DNA from: a bacterium
Lineage (GTDB): Bacteria > Zhuqueibacterota > Zhuqueibacteria > Zhuqueibacterales > Zhuqueibacteraceae
Direction: 5' to 3'
DNA length: 64,000 bases
Assembly: GCA_023150945.1 (NCBI GenBank)
Contig: JAKLJX010000005.1
Location: forward strand, 264,629-328,628
Shown: positions 1 to 8,782 of the stretch, one piece after another
Layout of the letters: each line of letters begins with the position of its first letter
How positions within the stretch are numbered: position 1 is the first letter of the stretch
The notes under the pieces: generated by a model
Seen by the model: only the letters and a program-made list of their open reading frames with translations
Told to the model about the DNA's origin: nothing
The model's database searches: none
Program-made: the position numbers and the translations under genes

Positions 1-481
1 CCAGCATGCGCGGACCGATGAGATCACCGCGATTGACTGCATCGCGCAGCGCCAGATCGACGCCTTCGCCGGCACCCAAATCGCGCACGGTCGTGAAACC
101 CGCCAGCAGAGTCTGTTTCAAATAGGGCGTTGCTGCCAGCGCTTGATCGGCGGGATAGAGTTGGAAGCGCTTGAGGTAGCCGCCTTTTTCGGTTTGTCCG
201 GCAAGATGTGTGTGCATATCCATCAAGCCGGGCAGCACGAATTTATCCTTGAGATCGATGACGGTATCGTTGCCTTGCGCGGGGAGGAAGCCTTTTTCCA
301 ATGCGCGGAGGTGGCCCGCAGTGATGACGAGGGTGATATTGCTCAGCGGTTGCTCGGAGATGCCATCCAGCAGCGTACCGGCGTGAATGAGCGTGCGTTG
401 CGCCAGCGCCGGTCCGGCGCACACGAACAGCAACACGAGCAGGTTGATGACTGGCTGCCACCGCGCATGTGAACTGGGCAT
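1..481 (-). CDS. Exported amidohydrolase, N-terminal part (cut by window edge)
   Basis: The first 160 codons of a metal-dependent hydrolase read leftward off the window. Residues 1-28 form a signal peptide ending PALA-Q, so the enzyme is predicted to be exported. The amidohydrolase metal-binding motif MDMHTH (His90, His92) follows the usual LPGLMD lead-in, and a GFTTVRDLG segment follows as in imidazolonepropionase-like or prolidase-like members. The ATG at 481 has a good ribosome site, GGAGGAAG, about five bases upstream. The catalytic C-terminus lies outside the window, so the substrate cannot be guessed; secreted members are often peptidases or beta-lactam-type hydrolases. It lies 41 bases after the barrel gene at 523-1641 and may be co-transcribed with it. 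Confidence 0.85.
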   Translation of the reverse strand, partial: MPSSHARWQPVINLLVLLFVCAGPALAQRTLIHAGTLLDGISEQPLSNITLVITAGHLRALEKGFLPAQGNDTVIDLKDKFVLPGLMDMHTHLAGQTEKGGYLKRFQLYPADQALAATPYLKQTLLAGFTTVRDLGAGEGVDLALRDAVNRGDLIGPRML

Positions 482-522
482 TAACTTCCTCCGTGGTTGA
501 AGTGAAAGGCCAAGCGGCGGCT

Positions 523-1641
523 TCAGGGCATGGCATAGCCCAGCGCGAGATTCACGCCGCGCTGGCCGGCGAAATTTTGGTTGAGCAGATCGCCATCGAG
601 AAAGCTGGCAGTGAGGCGAAAGCGGCCGAGTTGCACGCGCGCGCCGCCGGTCAAAAAGATCTCAGATTCCGGACCATCAACGAAGGCGGAGTAGTCTTTG
701 AGAAAAGTGAAGGCGCCGCAGCCCACCTCCACCTGGCGTGACAGGCTGAGCGTGCCGCCGCCATAGAACTGCCATTTTTCGATCGGGAGGTTCGCCTTGA
801 AATCTTTGAATTCAGCATCCGCGCTCAGGCGCAGGCGTTGAAACAAAGGCGGCGTCATCAAGCCCAGGCGGAAGGTCGCCGGTTCCTCGTGCAAAAAACG
901 TTCGGTAATTTGCGCCGGCGATCGCATCGTCAATACGTTGGTGGCCTGGTAATGTGACTGCGCGGCCAGGCCGAACTGCCAGTCGCGATAGTGCCACAGC
1001 GCACCCACGGCCAAGCGCCAAGCGGAATCGCTGCCCTCGGCCCAAGCTTGCGGAATTTCATCGGTCATGCTGGCGCGGCGCCATTGCACGCTGCCCCCGA
1101 AGTGAAACCGCCCATTCACCGACGTTGCCAGCGCCACGCCGAGGGCATGTTCCTGCCGCCGCAATTTCGTGGTCGCGACTGCGTTTGTTCCTGCCGGCTG
1201 GAACGCCGAACGCAATTGAATTTCTCCCAAATCGAGATCGTAGTTGGTGGGGCGATGATAAGACACGCCCAGGGCAAGCTGGGGCAGCGGTCGCCAAGCC
1301 ACACCGGCATACTGCACCGGCTGAAACTGCGAGGCAATATTGATATTCAAAAAACGAAAGAAGTCGGTGCGTGAGGCCCAACCTGCTTCAACAAAAAGCG
1401 AAAGCCGATCCGGCATGGAGGCCAGGCTGGCGGGATTGATCACCATCGCGGCCGGATTGCCGGCGGCGGCTGTCATCGCGCCGCCCTGCAGATGCGCTTC
1501 CGCGCCCAACCGGTTGGGATGATATTGCCAGCGCGTCACCGCAACCAATGGTGACGGTGAATCCGATTGGCGGCTGAAGGCCGGCTGCGCCAGCAGCATC
1601 ACGGCGGCGGCCACAGGAGGAATGTTGCGCCAGGAGAGCAT
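523..1641 (-). CDS. Outer-membrane beta-barrel protein, PorV/PorQ/FadL-like
   Basis: This is a 372-residue protein with an N-terminal signal peptide (about residues 1-24). It carries the early segment AGNPAAMVINPASLA, where the NPA motif is typical of the FadL/PorV/UPF0164 type of outer-membrane barrel. The rest is alternating hydrophobic and aromatic strands, ending in a short hydrophobic C-terminus. It probably sits in the outer membrane. In type IX secretion lineages such proteins act as shuttle or porin components, but nothing here proves that role. It has its own promoter at 1693-1720. The barrel class is fairly sure, the function is not. Confidence 0.7.
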   Translation of the reverse strand: MLSWRNIPPVAAAVMLLAQPAFSRQSDSPSPLVAVTRWQYHPNRLGAEAHLQGGAMTAAAGNPAAMVINPASLASMPDRLSLFVEAGWASRTDFFRFLNINIASQFQPVQYAGVAWRPLPQLALGVSYHRPTNYDLDLGEIQLRSAFQPAGTNAVATTKLRRQEHALGVALATSVNGRFHFGGSVQWRRASMTDEIPQAWAEGSDSAWRLAVGALWHYRDWQFGLAAQSHYQATNVLTMRSPAQITERFLHEEPATFRLGLMTPPLFQRLRLSADAEFKDFKANLPIEKWQFYGGGTLSLSRQVEVGCGAFTFLKDYSAFVDGPESEIFLTGGARVQLGRFRLTASFLDGDLLNQNFAGQRGVNLALGYAMP

Positions 1642-1692
1642 GCGATTTTGCGGATAGAGATCATGTGCTTTGAACTTGCCGGATTGCGCATG

Positions 1693-1720
1693 AATATAGC
1701 TTTTCCCGGCACAAAGTCAA
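1693..1720 (-). promoter_or_regulatory. sigma70-type promoter for the 523-1641 barrel gene
   Basis: Read on the minus strand there is TTGACT (1720-1715), a 16-base spacer and TATATT (1698-1693). The predicted start is near 1686, giving a leader of about 45 bases. It lies just downstream of the terminator that closes the preceding operon, so the barrel gene is probably transcribed independently. Confidence 0.6.
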
Positions 1721-1740
1721 ATACCGGCCGCCCAGCCTGC

Positions 1741-1774
1741 AAAAAGAAAAAGCCATGAAGCAGGCTTCATGGCT
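1741..1774 (-). terminator. Intrinsic terminator of the zinc-ribbon/Hsp70-like operon
   Basis: On the minus strand AGCCATGAAG, loop CCTG and CTTCATGGCT form a perfect 10-bp hairpin (1774-1751). It is followed directly by the T-rich tract TTTTCTTTTT (1750-1741). It lies 50 bases beyond the stop of the 1824-3431 gene. Confidence 0.9.
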
Positions 1775-1823
1775 CTCTTCAAAAGGGCCGGAGGTGCGGC
1801 GTGGCCGCCATGGCGTCTTTCTC

Positions 1824-3431
1824 TCAAAAAAGCTGTTGCCAAAGCTGATTGAGGGCAGGTTGATCCAAGGCTTCGATTTGAGCGCGCAGCTTGGGCAGGT
1901 CTTCGTCCATGAGTTGCGCGATGCGGCGGTCGAAATAGATCGGACCTTGCACCGCGATCTTGCGGGTCTCGTAGAGGCTGTCGAGCAGGGAGTCGAGAAT
2001 TTCACGGCGCGTTTCGCCGCTGTCTTTGCCGGGCGTGGGAAGGTTGAGCGACAGCTTCAGGGCGTGGTCATTGATCCAGGTTTCATAGCTGATCGCCAGA
2101 TCGACGGTGTGACGGTGCAGGGTCTCAGCGGCGCCGGCTTCGACGGGCACACCAGCTTCGCGGCAGGCGCGGGCGAGGTGTTGCAGGCCCTCGGCGGTGC
2201 GCCGCAACGAGTCGAGCTTGAGCGCAGTGACGCTCGGAGGGGCGAGCAGCGGCTTGGTACTGCTGGCCGCGACCACGCCATCGATTGCTTCGACGATTTC
2301 ATCAAGGCTGGCGGCGCGGATCTTCGGCTCACCGGCGAGATCCCAACGTCTTGCCGGCGCCGCCGCCGCAGACTCAGCGCTGCTGGCAGCGTCAGCAGCG
2401 GCGCCGGCGGCAGCGCCATTTTCCGGGTCGGCTTGCTTGGCCAGACTTTCGAGCATTTCATGTTGCGCCGCGAGGGCTTTTTGCGTGGCTTCGGCCACCG
2501 CCCGCAGCTTGGCGACCATGTCCGGCGTGGTTGCGGTTTCTGTTACCGGGGCTTCGGCTTTGGGTTCGGCTTCTTTGTAGAGAAAAGCAAGGCGATTGGC
2601 CGGCAGAGGAAGATCGTCTGCCGTGCCAGGTGCGACGGTTGCCGGGCGCGCGCTGCGTGCTGCCGGAGCAGCAACCCGGGTTGGGCCGGGCGTGCCCGCC
2701 AGTGGCGTCGTGGCCATGGTGGATTTGGAACGCACGGCGGCAGGCTCACGCGTGACGCGCTTGCTGGAGGAAGTCTGCTCCGAGAATTGCCGGCTCTTGC
2801 TGCTGCTGAGAATGCTGAGCACGACCATCAGCAATACACCGACTACGACCACGGCGATCAACACCCAAAGCAGCACCTTGCCCTGGGTGGCAGTCGGTTC
2901 CTCTTCGGCAGCGATTTTGGCCAGGCTGGCGGCCACCGAGTCACTATCAGCGGCCGCAATGGTCAGTGAATCAAGCGGAGCGGCGTTTGCCGTTTCGCGG
3001 AGTGCTTCCGGCTTGCCGATGATGAGCATTGCGGTGGCGGGCGGCCGCTGCGGCTGTTCGAGATTGACAAAATCAAAGCGCAGATGGAAGGATCCGCTGG
3101 AGTCCGCCGCAGCGCGCAGAGTCAGATCGAGCTCCGACAGGATGATGAGCGCGGAGTCTTGCAGCGCCCACTGGTAAGTTGGCGCGGTGCGCAATACGAA
3201 ACCGCTGCTGCCCTGCAACCGGCAGCGGTGACGTTGCAGCTTGAAGGAATCCGCCACTGCCAGGGTGAAGTGGACTTCGACGCTGTCGCTGGCTGTGCTC
3301 ATGGCGGGCACTTGCAGTGTTTGACCGGGCGTGAGCACGAGACGGCCGGCTTCCAAAGCGGGCGCGCTGCTGCCGTCGAGCAAGGCGAGCAGCGAAATCC
3401 AACACAAATGTGCAATCCTGGCAATCATCAT
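1824..3431 (-). CDS. Exported/membrane-anchored protein of unknown function
   Basis: This 535-residue protein matches no family I can name. Residues 1-26 look like a signal peptide. Residues about 27-180 are beta-rich and probably extracytoplasmic. Residues about 185-208 are one strong membrane span (LLWVLIAVVVVGVLLMVVL), followed by basic residues, so the rest faces the cytoplasm. The cytoplasmic tail has an Ala/Pro/Thr-rich linker and then a helical region (about 290-535) rich in Leu/Ala/Glu. The ATG has AGGAG six bases upstream. It is the last gene of a three-gene unit, 53 bases after the Hsp70-like gene, and could be the membrane anchor or periplasmic sensor of that set. This role is inference. 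Confidence 0.75.
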   Translation of the reverse strand: MMIARIAHLCWISLLALLDGSSAPALEAGRLVLTPGQTLQVPAMSTASDSVEVHFTLAVADSFKLQRHRCRLQGSSGFVLRTAPTYQWALQDSALIILSELDLTLRAAADSSGSFHLRFDFVNLEQPQRPPATAMLIIGKPEALRETANAAPLDSLTIAAADSDSVAASLAKIAAEEEPTATQGKVLLWVLIAVVVVGVLLMVVLSILSSSKSRQFSEQTSSSKRVTREPAAVRSKSTMATTPLAGTPGPTRVAAPAARSARPATVAPGTADDLPLPANRLAFLYKEAEPKAEAPVTETATTPDMVAKLRAVAEATQKALAAQHEMLESLAKQADPENGAAAGAAADAASSAESAAAAPARRWDLAGEPKIRAASLDEIVEAIDGVVAASSTKPLLAPPSVTALKLDSLRRTAEGLQHLARACREAGVPVEAGAAETLHRHTVDLAISYETWINDHALKLSLNLPTPGKDSGETRREILDSLLDSLYETRKIAVQGPIYFDRRIAQLMDEDLPKLRAQIEALDQPALNQLWQQLF

Positions 3432-3484
3432 AGCAACTCCTGAACAGACGATGATTCATGGGCGAGACCGGCGGTGCCGGTCGG

Positions 3485-6400
3485 TCAGAGTCGGAGGTAG
3501 ATCACGTGCTCGCGGCCGCGGGCTTGCAGCATGACGTGAAGCTCGTGATTGGTGGTCAATTTCAAGCGCAGCTTGCCCGTGCAGACGAGTTGGAGCAGCT
3601 CCTGGTCGCGCAGATCACCGGGCAGCGGCGGATTGAAATCGAGCCGGGTGGAGGCCAGCAGTCTGGCCTCCTCCGGCAGGCGCAACGGGCCTTCTTTTTC
3701 ACTGGCATAGAAACTGATGATCGTATCCCGCGTGAGGCCGAAAGCGCGTACGATGTACTCCGTGCCGAGCAGATCTTGTTTGCCGATGACTTCCCAAAAA
3801 CGCAGCTCCTGCCCGGCGCGCAAGCCCAGCCCTAGACGCACGCCGGCGCGGCGGGGCTCCGGCTCCCTGCCGGCAACAACCCAGCCGCCCATGCTGAGAT
3901 GGCGCAGGTAGAACGCGCCGCCCACCGCCGCCGTGGATTTCAGGCCGTTGATGGGCAGCAATGACTTGGCCGGCTTGCCGTCCAGGCTGTAGACGACTTT
4001 GCAGAGCTCCGAATCAAAGACCCTTGCCATGCGCGAGCGCACGAAGGAGAGCAGGGTGCTCTTGCCGGTGAGCCGCAGAATGTCCGGGCTGTCCAATCCC
4101 GCCTTGTGCACCAACTGCCGCAACTGCAGTACGTGCATTTCCAGGCTGGCGGCCACCAGATTTTCCAGCAGCTCATTGTTGACTTCGATATTGGAAACCG
4201 TGGCCGCTCTCATTTTGCCATCGGAGACGACTTGCAGAGTCACGTGCCTGAGCGCGCAGCTTTGCTCGGAAGCGAGCTCAGCCAGCCCGCATTTGAGTTG
4301 TTCGGCGTGGCGCAGCAGTCGCCGCCAGTTCAGATAACCGACCTTCTCGAGTTTCATCTGGGGCAACTCGAATGACCGGTTCCAGAGCGGCACAACTACC
4401 GGCGCCGGCAACCGCTCTTCGAGTTGCGCCACGGCTTGTTCCATTAAATGCTTCGCCAGGGCAACGGTGATGGTATCGCCGCCGAAGGTTTCATCGCCTG
4501 CGACGCTCACAACCTTCAGGTTCATTTTGATGGTGGAACTGGCCACCAGGCTGCGTTCGGCTTCGGGATATAATTCCAAACAGGTGAGGGCCATGTTGGT
4601 TGCGCCCGCGCCCAGGTCATAGGTCAAAACGTGATGCCGCTGCATGGTGGAGACGGAAGAATCGGTTTCGCTTCGCCAGTGCGGCACGCGCGCGGTCAAA
4701 CCTTCAAATCCCGCAATCACCGGCGCAGGCTGCAACCAGGAATCATCGGAAAGCATGACGCCGGCGAGAGCCAGGGCTTGGCGCAGGGCGTTTTTCTGGG
4801 CCGGCGTGAAAGTCGTGGGATGGGCCACCAGCATGTTCTGCAGCAGGCACGCGCCGAAATCCAATGCCTCGCCGGTGCGCGGCTGGCGGCGATAGAGCTC
4901 TTCGGCGAGATCGTGCTCGGCTTCGTAGATGAAGCGTCGGAGGAAATCGACGACGATGGTGTGCGCCGGAATCATGGCGGTGGCACCGGATTCGCGCAAA
5001 ACGATCTCACGATCGGTTTCGACGCCCAGGTGTTTCTTGACGTCGTGAATGACTTGCATGATCGCCTCGACGCCGCTGCTGGCCGCCAGCGCGGCCTGGC
5101 CGATGTCATAGCGCCGTTCGCCCTCCTGATCAACGCCATGATAGAGAATCACCGTTGGCACGAAGGCTTCGTTTTCAACCCGCAGCAAGCGCGGCAAAGA
5201 AGCGGGCTGATCGTCGCGTTCCGCCACGGCCAGGCAGGTGTGACTGGTGCCGAAATCGAGCGCAGCGACGCCGCGATAGGGTTGCGGCACGCGCACCTCG
5301 ATTTGCAGCGGCAGCCGGGTGAGGTAGGTAGCTTCATTGCCGGCCCGAAAGCGAAAGGTCATTTCACCGGCAAGCGTCGTGGCGGTATGCGAAGCTCCCG
5401 GAGAAAGGAGAAAGTGAATCGTCTCGATTTGTTTGGGCATGAGCCGCACGGGCGCAGTGGGGCGTTGCAGCAACACGGCCGCTGCGAGCGACTCAGCGGG
5501 GGTGACCGCGATGATATCAATCGGCAACGTGCTGGCGTTGCGAACTTGCAGCGAGAGCCGGCGGCTGCGACCGGCCAGGCCCCACGTTTTGAGCTGCAAC
5601 CGTTCCTCGACCCACTGACGCACGAGTCCGGGAAACTCCAGACGCGGAACCGGATGCGGCAGAATGCGCAAGGGTGAATTGAACGGCGCGAAGGTGCCGG
5701 GTGGATTGCTGCAGACCAGCTTCAATGCCGCCAAAATGGGTTGGCCGGTTCGCAGGTAGGGTGCAATGAATTCTCGTGTGACTTCCACTTGAAAGGAGAG
5801 CGAGCCGTTGCCCTGGCCGGCTTCGAGCTGCCCCGGCAGAGGATGAGGGCCATCGGGCACGAGTTTGACCGCGGGAAGATCACAGGCCAAATCGCGAATG
5901 GCAGCTTTGCCGCGTCGCAGGCGAATGCGGCCACCGGAACTGCAGCGCAAGGTCGGGGAATTAGCCGGAGGCCGGTCGAACAACTGCAGCGTTGGTGTCA
6001 ACAATTCGAATTCCGGCAGCGGCAAGACTTCGAATTCACAAGCCGGGAGATCCAAAGCCGGGCTGGTGAGGAGACGGCAACTGATTCGAAGGCCGGGCTG
6101 GAGCGTGCCGTCCGCAACCGGAGCGAGCGCAGAGTCGAATGGTGATTGATTGTGGTCGACGGCGCCGTTGGCGTCAGGAGGCTTGGCTTCCGGCTGAGGT
6201 ATGAGGGCTTGCAATGCTGCGGCTGTGATCTTGCCGGGCAATTCGCGCACCTCGCCGGGCTGCAGCAAGAGTGCGGGCTTGCCGGCCTTCGCGGCGGCCT
6301 CCTCGACTGGCTGAGGCGAATGTAGGCGCGGGAAATGGGCAAATCCTGCCGGCTCGGTAACCACCTCCACGACCGTGACTGGCAGCCGGCCATTGTTCTT

Positions 6401-6568
6401 GATCAACAAACTGATCGCGGGCTGGCCGCCGTCTGGCGGCAGAAAGTAGACGAGATCAGGCGAACCGCTGCATTCAACCTGATAGAGGAGACAACCGCAC
6501 CAGGGGCAGAATCTGTCCGTGGCTGCGCCAGGCGAGATTTCCCATGTTTTGCAATTTGGACAAAGCAC
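3485..6568 (-). CDS. Zinc-ribbon / beta-sandwich / Hsp70-type ATPase fusion protein
   Basis: This is a 1027-residue cytoplasmic protein without signal peptide. A zinc ribbon opens it (Cys3, Cys6, Cys21, Cys24). Residues about 40-430 look like several Ig-like beta-sandwich units. From about 433 there is an actin/Hsp70-type ATPase: phosphate-1 motif VAALDFGTSHTCLAV, phosphate-2 motif YDLGAGATN near 650, GGDTI near 697, and an adenosine-type motif LTGKSTLLSFV further on. It ends shortly after the ATPase fold with a short beta-rich tail, and no canonical DnaK substrate-binding domain is evident. The predicted start is GTG with no clear ribosome site; translation may depend on the upstream gene, whose stop is 22 bases away. 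Its biological role is unknown to me. Confidence 0.85.
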   Translation of the reverse strand: MLCPNCKTWEISPGAATDRFCPWCGCLLYQVECSGSPDLVYFLPPDGGQPAISLLIKNNGRLPVTVVEVVTEPAGFAHFPRLHSPQPVEEAAAKAGKPALLLQPGEVRELPGKITAAALQALIPQPEAKPPDANGAVDHNQSPFDSALAPVADGTLQPGLRISCRLLTSPALDLPACEFEVLPLPEFELLTPTLQLFDRPPANSPTLRCSSGGRIRLRRGKAAIRDLACDLPAVKLVPDGPHPLPGQLEAGQGNGSLSFQVEVTREFIAPYLRTGQPILAALKLVCSNPPGTFAPFNSPLRILPHPVPRLEFPGLVRQWVEERLQLKTWGLAGRSRRLSLQVRNASTLPIDIIAVTPAESLAAAVLLQRPTAPVRLMPKQIETIHFLLSPGASHTATTLAGEMTFRFRAGNEATYLTRLPLQIEVRVPQPYRGVAALDFGTSHTCLAVAERDDQPASLPRLLRVENEAFVPTVILYHGVDQEGERRYDIGQAALAASSGVEAIMQVIHDVKKHLGVETDREIVLRESGATAMIPAHTIVVDFLRRFIYEAEHDLAEELYRRQPRTGEALDFGACLLQNMLVAHPTTFTPAQKNALRQALALAGVMLSDDSWLQPAPVIAGFEGLTARVPHWRSETDSSVSTMQRHHVLTYDLGAGATNMALTCLELYPEAERSLVASSTIKMNLKVVSVAGDETFGGDTITVALAKHLMEQAVAQLEERLPAPVVVPLWNRSFELPQMKLEKVGYLNWRRLLRHAEQLKCGLAELASEQSCALRHVTLQVVSDGKMRAATVSNIEVNNELLENLVAASLEMHVLQLRQLVHKAGLDSPDILRLTGKSTLLSFVRSRMARVFDSELCKVVYSLDGKPAKSLLPINGLKSTAAVGGAFYLRHLSMGGWVVAGREPEPRRAGVRLGLGLRAGQELRFWEVIGKQDLLGTEYIVRAFGLTRDTIISFYASEKEGPLRLPEEARLLASTRLDFNPPLPGDLRDQELLQLVCTGKLRLKLTTNHELHVMLQARGREHVIYLRL

Positions 6569-6590
6569 GTCGATGGATATCGAGAAAGGG

Positions 6591-7994
6591 CTAGAAGTTG
6601 AATTGCAAGAATGCCGCCGACTGCCGAGAGGCGGCGGCCTCGGGCTTTAACACAGCGATCAAGCCGGAGGGGCTGCAGACCGGCGCCGGCGAGAGCGCGG
6701 CACGCTCCGACAGGGGCAGTAGCCGCCCGGGAGGGATCAGGGCCAGCAACCCGAGGCGTTCGCCAGCCCCGCCTGCGCTGCGCACAACGACGATGAGGTG
6801 ATCTCCCCACCTTTGCGGGGAGGCGAAATTCACAGCAAAATCGGGGGCAGACTCCCGGCGCAAACGCCAGGTTTCAATTCCGGTCCTGGCCTCAAAGGCT
6901 GCCAGTTCACCGTGGCCCAGTTCGAGAAGTGCATCGCCCGCCGTGTTCCAGAGCAGATGAGATGCTTCCCGCAAGCCGGTCGCAAATGGGACCACGCCGA
7001 GATTGATGTTGGCAGGATCGAGGCAATAGATGATATCATCGCGTCCGAGCAGGAAGATTTGGCCGGTGCGGGGATGGCGCAGCGGCGGCACCGATACATC
7101 AAGACCAGTTCCCGGTGCCAGCGAGTGGCTTTCCTGACCGGTGTCGAGGTTGAGCCGGACCGCTTCCTGGGCGGTGTGATAGAGAATCTCATTATCAGCA
7201 CTGAGTTTGATGGCACGGCTCGCCGGCCCGAAATGTTGCCAGGGCAACGTGGTCACCTGTCGTGAAGAACCGTCAATCGAGAGCCAGCGCCAGCGCGCGG
7301 CGAGGCGATCATAGAGGCGAATGACGACCCGCGTGCCGCAAATCACCGCCTCATGAATTTGCCAGGCCTTGTCCGTCAAGCGGAATAGGCAGCGGCAACT
7401 GGGATGCGGGGCGAGGGTCAGGTGAAAAATCACTCGCCGGCCCAAGGCAAAAAAGCCGGGCAGCCACTGTGGGTGCGAGACCGGCTGGAATTGGGTAACC
7501 AGACCGCCTTCCTGGCTGCGAAAGCGGCTCATGAGACGCGGTGGATTTAAGGAAGCATTCGCCATCAAGCCAATCCCCCAGTTTGCCGCGGCAAAGGTCA
7601 GATAGCCCCAGCCGGTCGCCATGGCCGTGATGCTGCCGGCGGCAATGTTGGGCAGGGTTGTCTGCCGGAGGCTGCTGGCCTGAGACTGTTGCGTGAAGTC
7701 GCGCTGCGCCAGCATGTGCTGAAGGCTTTCTTCATATGAGAGGTGCTGGCCACAATGCCGGCAAAACCGCGCGACGGTGCGATTGGTGGCACCACAGCCC
7801 GTGCAGCGCAGAATGGGCTGCAGGCAATGCGGATCGAAACAGACTTCGCTGAGGCCGTTGTCTGTTTCAATCGCCCCGTTGACCGCGGGCTGGAATTCCC
7901 CAAGAACTGGCGCCACCTCGTGGGGGTAGGGGCAAAGCCACTTCTCGCGGTGACCTGTTTGTTGAGGCATCATATCCTTGTGGTATGCAATCAT
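6591..7994 (-). CDS. Zinc-ribbon protein with C-terminal beta-propeller-like repeats
   Basis: This is a 467-residue protein with no signal peptide. An N-terminal cysteine-rich segment contains a clear zinc ribbon (Cys64, Cys67, Cys78, Cys81 in the pattern RCTGCG...FCRHCG) and extra Cys21, Cys52 and Cys57 that may form a second site. From about residue 150 the sequence shows repeated short beta-strand blocks (for example FLLGRDDIIYCLDP and LAAFEARTGIETWRL) typical of PQQ/WD-like propellers, which usually bind proteins. It is first in the operon with the Hsp70-like fusion, and the shared zinc ribbons suggest the two act in one complex. The start is uncertain: the ATGs at 7994, 7973 and 7970 are all in frame. 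Confidence 0.75.
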   Translation of the reverse strand: MIAYHKDMMPQQTGHREKWLCPYPHEVAPVLGEFQPAVNGAIETDNGLSEVCFDPHCLQPILRCTGCGATNRTVARFCRHCGQHLSYEESLQHMLAQRDFTQQSQASSLRQTTLPNIAAGSITAMATGWGYLTFAAANWGIGLMANASLNPPRLMSRFRSQEGGLVTQFQPVSHPQWLPGFFALGRRVIFHLTLAPHPSCRCLFRLTDKAWQIHEAVICGTRVVIRLYDRLAARWRWLSIDGSSRQVTTLPWQHFGPASRAIKLSADNEILYHTAQEAVRLNLDTGQESHSLAPGTGLDVSVPPLRHPRTGQIFLLGRDDIIYCLDPANINLGVVPFATGLREASHLLWNTAGDALLELGHGELAAFEARTGIETWRLRRESAPDFAVNFASPQRWGDHLIVVVRSAGGAGERLGLLALIPPGRLLPLSERAALSPAPVCSPSGLIAVLKPEAAASRQSAAFLQFNF

Positions 7995-8112
7995 TACATT
8001 GTTTCTATATAGATTTTAGGGGAGGGATTCGCGGAAAAAAATCTGGCAGGCTGCCTCCACTTTGGTTAAGCCGGCGGCTTGGGAGGAATGGGGAGGAAAT
8101 ACTGCGCCACTG

Positions 8113-8145
8113 CTCCTGCCGGTTGCTGGCACAACCGGTCGGGAG
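8113..8145 (-). repeat. Hairpin between argR and the zinc-ribbon operon
   Basis: CCGGTTG (8119-8125) and CAACCGG (8132-8138) pair around a 6-base loop, and CTCC/GGAG (8113-8116, 8142-8145) extend the stem across an internal loop. No T-run follows on the minus strand, so this may be a leader structure or a weak stop for argR transcripts. The 210-base spacer holds nothing else I can name. Confidence 0.35.
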
Positions 8146-8204
8146 TCAGTACCGACGCAAAGAAGGGAAGTGAAACGAGGCGGGCGAAAGCAAGGCCCGG
8201 CGTC

Positions 8205-8690
8205 CTATGAGGCCGGTTGGTTGTTAGCCTCGGCTTTCTGATCACTGGCGCCCAGGTTGCGCAGGAAGTCGATCACTGCCTGGGTCTTGCTCATGCCTGC
8301 CGGAACAACGAGCAGAGTATCGTTGCCGGCCACGGTGCCGAGGATCTCCGGGTGTCTGAGATGATCGATGAACACGCCCACACCGGGCGCCCGGCCGGGC
8401 AAGGTTTTGATCAGAATCGCGCATTCATTGCCTTGAATCTGCACGATCTCCTCCTGCACGACGCGGCGCAGCTTTTTGCCTTCCGCGACTTCCGGCAGGA
8501 CGTAGCGCACGCCGTTGTCTTCCGGCATGCGCGCGATGCGCATTTCGCGCAAGTCGCGCGAGAGCGTGGCTTGAGTGACTTCTACGCGCTGGCGCCGCAA
8601 CATTCGGCTCAGTTCATCCTGGCTGGAGATATGATTGGAGACAATCAATTCGCGTATGATCATTTGACGTTGCTGCTTCGTCAGTTTCAT
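8205..8690 (-). CDS. argR: Arginine repressor
   Basis: A 161-residue ArgR/AhrC-family regulator that binds DNA as a hexamer with L-arginine as corepressor and controls arginine synthesis or catabolism. The N-terminal winged helix is plain: MKLTKQQRQMIIRELI, ISSQDELSRML, then VTQATLSRDLREM for the recognition helix. The C-terminal domain carries GNDTLLVVP as in the arginine-binding oligomerisation domain. Length is normal for the family. No arginine biosynthetic genes are in the window. It has its own promoter (8783-8811) with a possible operator half-site at the start point. Confidence 0.95.
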   Translation of the reverse strand: MKLTKQQRQMIIRELIVSNHISSQDELSRMLRRQRVEVTQATLSRDLREMRIARMPEDNGVRYVLPEVAEGKKLRRVVQEEIVQIQGNECAILIKTLPGRAPGVGVFIDHLRHPEILGTVAGNDTLLVVPAGMSKTQAVIDFLRNLGASDQKAEANNQPAS

Positions 8691-8764
8691 AAATGGCTCC
8701 TGCGAGGTTTGGGCGTGGTACCGTGCCCTGCCTGCAGGTACTCACGCAATCATGATTTCAAGAG

Positions 8765-8772
8765 ATTATTCA
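8765..8772 (-). promoter_or_regulatory. Possible ARG-box half-site (argR autorepression)
   Basis: TGAATAAT on the minus strand matches one half of the known ARG-box palindrome. It lies just inside the predicted argR start point near 8776, a sensible place for autorepression. Only one half is well conserved, so this is tentative. Confidence 0.3.
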
Positions 8773-8782
8773 GCAGGTCGAA

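Noticed and set aside
1755-2969. 404-residue plus-strand frame opposite the membrane-span gene
   Set aside because: It begins inside the terminator hairpin and is antisense to a gene with a good start, signal peptide and membrane span.
4631-5677. Plus-strand frame opposite the Hsp70-like fusion
   Set aside because: The minus-strand frame has zinc-ribbon and ATPase motifs; this one has none.
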